Assembly: GCA_036939975.1 (NCBI GenBank)
Contig: JALLPB010004803.1
Coordinates: forward strand, 1-10,105
Length of the DNA stretch: 10,105 nucleotides
Direction of reading: 5' to 3'
Source: Cyclostephanos tholiformis
Lineage: Eukaryota; Bacillariophyta; Thalassiosirophyceae; Thalassiosirales; Thalassiosiraceae
A program made the position numbers and the translations under genes. This document shows positions 1-6,603 of this stretch, in pieces. The notes beneath the pieces are model-generated. The model made no database searches. It saw nothing but the letters and a program-made list of their open reading frames with translations, and was not told the origin of the DNA. Position 1 is the stretch's first letter; every line of letters starts with the position of its first letter.

Positions 1-9
1 TTGTCGGCT

Positions 10-43
10 GTCGGCGACATGTCGGCGACATGTCGCCGACATG
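10..43. repeat. Palindromic array of an 11-bp GTCGGCGACAT unit
   Basis: Two head-to-tail copies of GTCGGCGACAT (10-20 and 21-31) are followed by a one-base variant, GTCGCCGACAT (32-42). Because the third copy is the near-reverse of the unit, bases 18-43 form a perfect 26-bp palindrome. The array is very GC-rich, while the DNA just to its right is AT-rich. It touches the window edge, so its full length and any link to a mobile element end cannot be seen. Confidence 0.8.
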
Positions 44-1198
44 CGCAGCTAAGATATGAACCATCGATTGATGTGTTTTAAACCCTATTCCCTCATTTGC
101 ATGGTTGTATAATAGCATAGGTAAATATTAATTAATATGTTCTCTATCAGTAATGCGATTTAATTAAATTGCTTCAACCACTCCCTTGCCCCACCCCTCA
201 TCCGTGTCGCGTTTGCACTGGATGGTTTGTAAATAAATATCCGCATCACTGGAAGGGGCAAAAGCTTGCCATGGTTGGGATGGTTTTGGTTTTGGTTGTG
301 TTTGTGTTTTTATCCTTGTTGTACTGATTCCTACAAAAAAAGGCTATGGGGTTGGAGTTTTTTGTTCCCTTGCAAACCATGATTGGGGGTATTGGTGTGA
401 CCACAAGTAGTCATGTCTTAAACCCAACTAAAAGATCCAAATAAATTATGAGAGTCTACACATGTGATTTGGAGAGGATTAATTTTATAAATGATTCCCT
501 ATAGTACAAACTAATATGTTTGCACTGATTCCTAAAAGATATTGTGATCTTTCCTAAGGTGTTGTGCCCCTATGCTTGTCCTTATGGAAAGGGATGAGGG
601 AGGAGTTATTAGCATTTCAGTACTACCATACAACCGTCCTGTTTTTAGTTGGTGATGAAAACAATAGGGATAGTATGCAACATGAAAAAAGCTTCGCAGA
701 ATGTGATCTAAAAATATCACAAACATGTTGGAATGAAATACAACCATGTGTATGACTATGTAAAAAAATAAGGTACGATACATACTGTGTACTTATTGTA
801 CATGCTCAATAAGTATTTTTTTAGGAGAGAAGTATTTTTTAGGAGAGAGAGAAAAATAGAGATTACTTTTATTTTTCAGAGATCAATTTCAAATGGGGGG
901 GGGGCAGAATAATGGACTAAACGCCATGGTGGAGGTGAATCAGACTGACCCTCCTTGTTCTAAAAATTGCTGGCATCACTAGCGACATGTGGATGATCGG
1001 ATGATGGGGTGCCATTTTTTTCAGGGAAAGGTGGCTCCTCTTCTCCCAATCAAAATAGAGAGAGAAACTTGGCCCAGTCAATTGAGATAGAACCAGATGA
1101 CCATGTTGCAACTAGACGGACCTTTTCAATGGATCCACCACATCTCACGGTTTAAAAACACAACAATCAACGTGTGTGTGGGCAGGGATGGGCGTCCA
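44..1198. other. Gene-poor AT-rich stretch with no supported gene
   Basis: I see no convincing coding region here. The open frames are short (under about 85 codons), differ between strands and show no recognisable domain. The stretch holds T/G-rich simple sequence near 280-320, a short tandem duplication at 812-848 and a run of ten G at 895-904. Its right edge abuts the C-terminal end of the recombinase remnant, so part of it may be the 3' flank of that mobile element, but I found no terminal repeat that would set a boundary. Confidence 0.5.
812..848. repeat. Short imperfect tandem duplication
   Basis: AGTATTTTTTTAGGAGAGA (812-830) is repeated immediately at 831-848 with one T fewer. It is followed by a GAGAGA stretch. 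This looks like replication slippage in non-coding DNA, and no function is suggested. Confidence 0.8.
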
Positions 1199-2846
1199 TC
1201 AATGGGGGGAGGCAGGACGATGTTTCTGTTGACCATATGCCCAATAGATCTCATCACAAGCTACCTGTGCACTCATTCTAACCATGACCATCTCGTTAAC
1301 CTTATCCCAGAAGGGCTTGCAAAATAAGTAGGCACTCTTCACGGAACCTCTCTCTTGAAGATTGAATGAGGACACTGGCCTTCTACCCCCTGTACCAATT
1401 GTCTACTCTTTCCACAAATTATGGAGAGAGGTTGGCCGAGGCATCAATCCAACAACTGTTGGTGCAGTCACTACTGGCATTGCACCTTGTACTAATGCTT
1501 TACCAGCTTGCTTGTCACTGGACTGCTCGGCATTTCCACCTTGTCTAGCCGGTGCTGCTGCAATATGAGAATCATTTTTGCTTATTCTCAATAGCTCATG
1601 CCGCAGTAACAAAAAGAACCAATCCTGCTTGCTACTAGCATCCCTCAATTCCTGTTGCAGGCGAAGGACTTGAGATGACAGGAGAAGAACCTCCTGTCAT
1701 TCCATCCCAGTGTGAACGCACATATCACCGCTGCCCCCTTCATTTTCATCAGGCAACAACTCATCTACAACAAGCTACAAATCAACTCCAATCACACCTA
1801 GAAGAATCTTCTTTACAGGTTTATCTCCCTGACCCAATGTGTTCCTTCCACCAAGGCTGGTATAGACATCCATTACCCTGGCCCTGATTTGTGGGGTGAC
1901 TCCACTGACTCGTTTCTCACCAGGAGAGTTGTCAAACCCAAGAATAATGCACACTTGCTCCATAATTAATTGGACAAATTCAGTCGGAGCATTTTTTGGA
2001 TTAGGGCAGTAAAGCCCCTGCCTCATGTTTGGTACAACGTAGGCCAGAATCCACTGGTCGGTGATACCTGATGCATCCTTGACAATGTAGGCAACAGGAC
2101 CCCCCTTGAAGAGAGCTGCTGCAACCTTTGCATCAGCAAATGGGATTATTGTATCAGTCTATGTGTCTTGTTGGTGGCAGGAATTCTTCCATCGCCCGCA
2201 AAAGTTAACTTCATCCTTTGAACATGAAGATCTATGTGCAGTTGTCACACCATGCTTCCGGTTACTATGGAAGCCCAATTTGCCAAGTAATTCATCTTTG
2301 AAGAGCTTGCATAGATGGTATCTTGCACTACTCTTGATGGCAAGGGGGCTGGTTAATCCAAATGCCCCAAATAAATTCTTGTTTGGTTCAGGGTTCAGAA
2401 GGTAGTATAGCTCAAGCCAAGATCCCAAGAGGCTCAGTACACAGTATCTCCAGTCTTCTGCCCCAAAGAGAACTTGGATTGGTGCATCACACAATCTAGC
2501 AGTAACACCAAAGAAAAGAAATTCCTCAAACGGCTGTCTGTCATCCAAATTCCAGGCTCATCACCCTGTGCACTCAGGATTTAAAAAACCTGCTCGAATT
2601 CCATGGGTCAGAATGCATGCCAAGCTTGTGAAGGGCGGCCAAGCCGTGCAGCCTCCATTTTTTCATGGCTTTTAATTATCTGGTTAACCAAAGTGGAATG
2701 TGTAGGATTGCCAATCCGTGAAATTTCATTCAACGGTGTTATCTGGTGTAGCACATAGTACGACCATGCCTTTTTTCAAAATAAGACGGTGGTTGATCGA
2801 TAGTGGAGAGGAGGCTGGGCATCTGGCTGCGCATTCTCAGAGCCAT
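1199..2846 (-). pseudogene. Decayed Crypton-like tyrosine recombinase gene
   Basis: Reading the minus strand, a protein can be followed for about 540 codons through three frames. A possible Met at 2846 leads through PSYFEK. After a one-base slip in a six-A run (T at 2771-2776 on the plus strand), the frame runs from AWSYYVLHQITPLNEISRIG to MTDSRLRN. After a second slip near 2519-2522 it runs from TARLCDAPIQ to 1199. Landmarks are H-S-N-R (H codon at 2269, R at 2260), GRWK (W at 2191) and DAKVAAALFKGGP. A coiled-coil-like LRLQQELRDASSKQ and a final LWKE..IGTGGRRP region follow. The H-x-x-R, then 23 residues to W, then about 10 to the tyrosine position matches tyrosine recombinases. Stops interrupt it at 2610 (TGA), 2583 (TAA), 2161 (TAG), 1777 (TAG), 1699 (TGA) and 1405 (TAG), each given as its first base on the minus strand. 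I recall similar proteins from diatom genomes. The Crypton assignment is inference, and no element ends were found. Confidence 0.72.
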
Positions 2847-3048
2847 ACACTTATATCTTGACGTACCGAACTAGGATTTCTGGTGTCACTGCTAGTCATC
2901 ATTAGTCCACACATGGTCAGGCCCATATGACCGGCCCTGCACGAAGGACATAAGGGGCCGAGTGGCTCGATAATACAAATCAACCTTACTTATCTGCAGT
3001 GGTGGTGTGGAAGACATCGTGCTAATATATTATTTTAGTGGAAGACGA
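2847..3048. other. Spacer between recombinase remnant and transposon
   Basis: About 200 bp separate the likely recombinase start from the left transposon end. I see no gene. The motif GTGGAAGAC occurs twice close together, at 3007-3015 and 3038-3046, just before the TA target. This would be the upstream region of the recombinase gene and, before the transposon inserted, one side of the divergent spacer leading to the methyltransferase. Confidence 0.5.
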
Positions 3049-3050
3049 TA
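3049..3050. other. Left TA target-site duplication
   Basis: TA lies immediately outside the left inverted repeat and is matched by TA at 6394-6395 outside the right one. Duplication of a TA dinucleotide is the signature of IS630-Tc1-mariner and pogo transposition. The flanks beyond the TA (GAAGACGA on the left, CAAGTAAA on the right) are unrelated, as expected for a TA-only duplication. Confidence 0.82.
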
Positions 3051-3073
3051 CGAGTTTACGCCCTAATTTGTCT
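3051..3073 (+). repeat. Left terminal inverted repeat (23 bp)
   Basis: It begins CGAGTTTACGCCCTAA and its reverse complement is found exactly at 6371-6393. Identity stops immediately inside at 3074 and, apart from the shared TA, immediately outside, so both edges are sharp. Confidence 0.9.
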
Positions 3074-3377
3074 CGGCCTTTTTCTTACAACCCACAACCA
3101 AAAATCCACTGATCGCATATAATTAGATATAACTCCCTAAAAAGCCTTAAATGACAGAAGTCGTACCATCTCATTGTTTAGAGCGTGTTTCTGCGGTCAT
3201 TTTGGTGTGCTCATGTCCCTGGTGTGCCATTTGGAACCTAACAAACTTACTAGCATAACCCGCATTGCTGCGTTCTCCTCCCAAAAAACACGCCTCGCGC
3301 TATCTGTAAGAAGGCCATTTACATTGCATTACACCGCATCATACCCCAAGACACGGCACATACAATCACTCCTAAGC

Positions 3378-4769
3378 ATGTCTGCTAATGAGATTGATCA
3401 TAAGAAGCGCGCTAAAGATGCCGCAGAGCTCATAATCAAGGCACCAATCCTGAAGGTGCCTCAGGCGATGCGAGCGGCCAATTTTACGAATGAAGAAAGT
3501 AACAACCCAACTCTCCAGCAAAGGGTCCGTCGCATCTATCACTCGATGCTGGAACGAGCAAAAAGAAATCAGCCTGCCACCAAAACTGTTTTGCTCAACC
3601 CTAATACTTCGCCTGTATCTGGAATTACCCCCAGCACCCCCCCCATGTCGTCGGACTCCTCAGCATCAGCAGGAACGGAGATCATTCCGCTTCCACGGCT
3701 TGAAACGTATCGATCAAACGTCACCACCACAATGAAAATTGCCAAGAACAAGAGGGTGATGATGAAATACGAAAGCGAAGCGTTGAAATTTGCAACAAAT
3801 CTCTATTTCCATGAACAGCAGAAAGCGGGGGATAGGAAGTCGGCAAAGGAATGTGAGAAAATAACCAAATTGCGTTACTCGGGGGTAGGCCCAACTGCGC
3901 GAACAATCATACGTTACGTCAATGAGTACCACCTTGTTGGCACATCCCCACTGAAGGTTGGGAGCCCGGGCGATATCCCTCCGCATGCATTTGAGTCTCT
4001 GTGTGTTGGGCTGGAGAGTTACATATCAATCATCCAGAACAACAAACAAAATCATAAGCTCGGGAAGCAAAAACTTGCGATGTTGGTCAACTCGGTGGCC
4101 GAACTGGAAACTACCGAGAGGCAGAAGAGCTATAAGCTCCTTAGTCGGATTGCAAAAGCAAAGAAGATTGATTTGGACGCAATCAAAATGAGCACCCAAG
4201 AGGCAAGGCGCATCCAATGGACGAAAGCGAAGTTTCTTGTGATGTGGTTCAATACTTGGGAGGCAAACCTCATCAAGCTAGGTTTTGCAAAACGATCGGA
4301 AGTTGATGGTCGGGTCATTATTCCTCCTGATCAACTTGTTTGCATTCTGAATTTCGACGAGACTTGTCTAACTCTTGATGGAAGTGGTGGCTCTCCTGGA
4401 GGCGGTCGGCCGATGGCGATATTTTACAATCCAAACTTGCCCCTTGTTGGCCGGGCAACCTCAAAATCAGGGACGACAACAACAATGATTACTGGCAGCA
4501 ATGCCGCTGGCGAGGCAATACCGCCACACTTTCAGTTCATGACGTCGGCCCAGTCTGCTGATACAATGCGGATTTGGATGGATATGGCCGAGTATTTTCC
4601 AGACATACTCTGCAAGTTTGGACGGGAGACTGCTCAGCCGACGGCGATATCGTACGGGATGAATGAGAAAGGGGGGATGGACGAGGTTGAGTTTGAAAAA
4701 ACATCAAAAATTCTATCACTCACCTCTATCCTGACGCCTGCGATATTCCAGGGAAACGGGTCATCGTGA
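3378..4769 (+). CDS. Transposase, 5' part: DNA-binding region and first catalytic Asp
   Basis: This is the N-terminal half of a DDE-type transposase. I chose the ATG at 3378 (MSANEIDHKKRAKD) because family-like sequence starts there and A is at -3. The frame is open upstream, with another ATG at 3213. Residues about 8-60 look helical and psq-like (AAELIIKAPILKVPQAMRA). Residues about 150-200 (KSAKECEKITK to RTIIRYVNEYHL) resemble a second helix-turn-helix. The catalytic core begins at NFDET, with Asp at residue 327 (codon 4356), followed by a glycine-rich GGGRPMAIFYNP segment. After VEFEK near 4700 the frame runs into 23 unrelated residues and stops at 4767-4769. The true continuation (SITHLYPDACDIPGKR) lies in the -1 frame, so one base seems to be missing in the A6 run at 4696-4701. 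With the 3' part the protein would be about 864 residues, long for Tc1/mariner but in keeping with large diatom relatives as I recall them. Confidence 0.8.
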   Translation: MSANEIDHKKRAKDAAELIIKAPILKVPQAMRAANFTNEESNNPTLQQRVRRIYHSMLERAKRNQPATKTVLLNPNTSPVSGITPSTPPMSSDSSASAGTEIIPLPRLETYRSNVTTTMKIAKNKRVMMKYESEALKFATNLYFHEQQKAGDRKSAKECEKITKLRYSGVGPTARTIIRYVNEYHLVGTSPLKVGSPGDIPPHAFESLCVGLESYISIIQNNKQNHKLGKQKLAMLVNSVAELETTERQKSYKLLSRIAKAKKIDLDAIKMSTQEARRIQWTKAKFLVMWFNTWEANLIKLGFAKRSEVDGRVIIPPDQLVCILNFDETCLTLDGSGGSPGGGRPMAIFYNPNLPLVGRATSKSGTTTTMITGSNAAGEAIPPHFQFMTSAQSADTMRIWMDMAEYFPDILCKFGRETAQPTAISYGMNEKGGMDEVEFEKTSKILSLTSILTPAIFQGNGSS

Positions 4770-5971
4770 AGGTCGACAGTGGGCCTGGCCGGCTCAACAC
4801 GGAGCTCCGTGCCAAACTGCGGCTGATGGGATTTTATCTTTACCCTGGGGTCCCAAACTCAACTGCCGTGACGCAAGAAAAGGACCGCAACTATGGTCCA
4901 TTCAAGACTGCATTCCGTCGAAATCTGGGCCAAGTAGTCGATGCAAGGATTGAAATGGATCTCAGCACATCGCTCCAGCCTTGGTTGGTCGGGATGATTG
5001 TTTTTGGTGGAACGGATCCAGAAACCGGATTCTCTCTGGAGAAATGCGCCTTCACAGCTGGCTTTAGTAAGAGGGCTTGTTTGAATGCATGGGAAAAGGT
5101 TGGCGCTGCTCCCCTAACAAGGAAGTGTCTGTCGGATCCGAAAGTAAGTCGAACACTTGGTGATGATGATGGGGGTAACGACGAGTATCTCCTTTCCATC
5201 GCAACGGCAAATGCTCTTGCCACACATGCTCTTGATGATATGGGTTACAACGGTGGATTGTTGCGCGTTGAGATCAAACGCGACAATCATCAGACAATGC
5301 CTCTCACTCTTCCACAGTCAAAAGAGAGAGTGGAAATGCTGAGGCATGCGACAACACATTCGTCGAAGTTCCTTGTGACGCAGGGCGATCATCTGACAAA
5401 CAATGATTCATTCATTGCAGCGCAGATGAATGTGTCGGGGAAGGATGTGAAAGAGTTGTTGAGGCTGAAGAAGAAGCGTATCAAGGGGATGGAGAATGCT
5501 GCAGCAGCACGAGCAGTCATGGAGAAGTGGGAGGATGAGCTACGCAGTCAAAACTGTGAGAAGATGACTGTTCCGGATTTGGATTGTCTCCTACTTTGGT
5601 ACGGCGTTTGGAACAAAGCTGAGAAGTTGTCGAAAAGCGAAAAGGTAGGGAGGTTGATTATTGCTCTTTCATCGAAAGGTGATCCACCGGCAGTTGAGGA
5701 GTGGACGGCAGATGATGAAGCTCGTTTGTTGAGCCTGCAGGAGAACAAAATCACAATCGATGATACTGCTCTCGGGAGGAAGAGGGTTCTATTCGAGCAG
5801 CAGATGGTTGCTGCAAGCATCACAATGAGTGACGAGCAGTGGGAGCACTGTATTCAAATGAGAAAGCAGCAGCGAAAGGTGGTAGAGGAGGTGGAGGTGG
5901 TGGAACATGGGGACGGAGTACATCTCGAGGAAGTCGACGAGGCGGCAGTAGTCGTTGAGGGAACACTTTAG
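4766..5971 (+). CDS. Transposase, 3' part: second and third catalytic Asp
   Basis: This half continues the same protein. The frame is open from about 4697, and 4766 is merely a GTG codon, not a real start. KVDSGPGR carries the second catalytic Asp (codon 4775). TQEKDRNYGPFK carries the third Asp 36 residues later, giving a DD35D pattern. The latter matches the 'QPLDQG...FK' position of the DDE_1 family. About 139 residues lie between the first and second Asp once the shift is allowed for. The C-terminal part contains charged helical segments (VKELLRLKKKRIKGMENAAA; SDEQWEHCIQMRKQQRK). The last 33 residues are acidic in this frame. From about 5875 the -1 frame instead encodes a Gly/Arg/Ser-rich basic tail ending at 5958, which may be the original C terminus. 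No AATAAA is evident just downstream. Confidence 0.8.
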   Translation: MKVDSGPGRLNTELRAKLRLMGFYLYPGVPNSTAVTQEKDRNYGPFKTAFRRNLGQVVDARIEMDLSTSLQPWLVGMIVFGGTDPETGFSLEKCAFTAGFSKRACLNAWEKVGAAPLTRKCLSDPKVSRTLGDDDGGNDEYLLSIATANALATHALDDMGYNGGLLRVEIKRDNHQTMPLTLPQSKERVEMLRHATTHSSKFLVTQGDHLTNNDSFIAAQMNVSGKDVKELLRLKKKRIKGMENAAAARAVMEKWEDELRSQNCEKMTVPDLDCLLLWYGVWNKAEKLSKSEKVGRLIIALSSKGDPPAVEEWTADDEARLLSLQENKITIDDTALGRKRVLFEQQMVAASITMSDEQWEHCIQMRKQQRKVVEEVEVVEHGDGVHLEEVDEAAVVVEGTL

Positions 5972-6115
5972 TATGCTTAATGTTAGTTTCTAGAACGTTA
6001 AATGTTTTCACTTATGCCATGAATACGCATTATTTATGATTATATTTATCATTGCGCTGATCGACAAAAATCTTACATTGTGAGGTGGTGTGCTCCGACG
6101 CATGCCGTTGCTCTT

Positions 6116-6136
6116 GCTTGACCGATATGGTCAAGC
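6116..6136. repeat. Hairpin in the transposon 3' region
   Basis: GCTTGACC (6116-6123) and GGTCAAGC (6129-6136) are perfect inverted copies separated by the 5-base loop GATAT. The transcript could fold here about 145 bases after the stop. A role in 3' end formation or transposase binding is speculative. Confidence 0.65.
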
Positions 6137-6296
6137 CAAGCACACGAGGCGTCACCCATACGTGTGAGATGACAGCAAAGCGGTTACTTTGATTGTCGCG
6201 GCAATGTGGACGCCACTATGGTGGGCCGGCGGGTGTCCGCCATGGTCAAAATTTGTGGGTGCCTTAATTTGTCGACGAGGAAAAAAAAAAGCAAAA

Positions 6297-6348
6297 TAGC
6301 GATATGTCAACATACGAAGTAGTACAGAATCAGCTTGAAATATCGCTA
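6297..6348. repeat. 9-bp subterminal inverted repeat
   Basis: TAGCGATAT (6297-6305) is matched in reverse by ATATCGCTA (6340-6348), about 25 bp inside the right terminal repeat. It may be a subterminal binding site, but 9 bp in AT-rich DNA is weak evidence. Confidence 0.45.
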
Positions 6349-6370
6349 AATGAGATTTTTCCAATCTTAC

Positions 6371-6393
6371 AGACAAATTAGGGCGTAAACTCG
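6371..6393 (-). repeat. Right terminal inverted repeat (23 bp)
   Basis: AGACAAATTAGGGCG...CTCG is the exact reverse complement of 3051-3073 and is followed directly by TA. It lies about 210 bp upstream of the methyltransferase start codon. Confidence 0.9.
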
Positions 6394-6395
6394 TA
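6394..6395. other. Right TA target-site duplication
   Basis: TA directly follows the right inverted repeat and pairs with TA at 3049-3050. Confidence 0.82.
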
Positions 6396-6603
6396 CAAGT
6401 AAAGTTTGAAAAAATGGCGCCAACAAGTGATAATCGCCATCCAACACGGCACGTCGAGACGAAAAATGATAATCAACACACCACATTCATCACAGGAGTT
6501 GGTCGGCAAGACATCGTAGGGTCTGAGAGAGCGCCGATAGAATAGTCGCAAGGAGATAAGTGTATCGAGCAAATAACTTCGTCAGTCAACAAGCGAAAGA
6601 AAA
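6396..6603 (+). promoter_or_regulatory. Remaining upstream region of the methyltransferase gene
   Basis: Only 208 bp lie between the transposon and the gene's ATG, so this must hold the 5' UTR and what is left of the proximal promoter. I see no clear TATA box. A 43-codon open frame (ATG at 6414, TAG at 6543-6545) could act as an upstream ORF if transcription starts before it. It has no recognisable content. The function is inferred from position alone. Confidence 0.35.

Larger units (their letters stand above)
5972..6370. other. Non-coding right end of the transposon
   Basis: Between the transposase stop and the right inverted repeat I see no gene. The stretch is AT-rich at first, then holds an A10 run near 6281-6290 and two inverted repeats listed separately. 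In this superfamily subterminal sequence often carries transposase-binding sites. No repeat shared with the left end was recognised, so that role is inference. Confidence 0.5.
3051..6393 (+). mobile_element. Complete Tc1/mariner-pogo-type DNA transposon, 3343 bp
   Basis: The element is bounded by perfect 23-bp inverted repeats flanked by TA, and carries one transposase gene on the plus strand that fills most of it (3378-5971). The leader is about 300 bp between the left repeat and the gene. The right non-coding end is about 400 bp and contains a hairpin at 6116-6136 and a 9-bp inverted repeat at 6297-6348. The DDE_1-like transposase with a third aspartate (DD35D) and the TA duplication together place it in the IS630-Tc1-mariner superfamily, pogo-like side. 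Identical terminal repeats suggest a fairly recent insertion. The transposase is frameshifted, so this copy may depend on another copy for movement, unless the shift is a sequencing error. The family name is not known to me. Confidence 0.85.

Noticed and set aside
532..783. Open frames on both strands at 532-783
   Set aside because: They are short and AT-rich, have no domain and no conserved-looking residues, and overlap each other. Chance frames.
1097..1568. Plus-strand open frames between 1097 and 1568
   Set aside because: From 1199 onward the minus strand carries the recognisable C-terminal part of the recombinase, so the plus frames there are shadows. The part before 1199 has no supporting signal.
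1405..2161. Recoded stop codons (alternative genetic code) to explain the in-frame TAG and TGA codons of the recombinase
   Set aside because: The same gene also needs two frame corrections and contains a TAA, and a TAA also interrupts the methyltransferase. Decay explains all of this more simply.
3174..3377. Extending the transposase to the open-frame start at 3174 (68 extra codons)
   Set aside because: The first codon there is TTG, which is not a credible eukaryotic start. Family-like sequence begins at the ATG at 3378. An ATG at 3213 remains a weak alternative.
4696..4702. AAAAAAC as a classical -1 programmed frameshift site
   Set aside because: In the zero frame the codons are GAA AAA ACA, so the heptamer is not in the X-XXY-YYZ phase, and I see no clear pseudoknot after it. 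Single-site slippage is possible but unsupported.
6414..6545. 43-codon open frame upstream of the methyltransferase
   Set aside because: No recognisable content. It could be an upstream ORF only if the transcript starts before it, which the sequence does not show.
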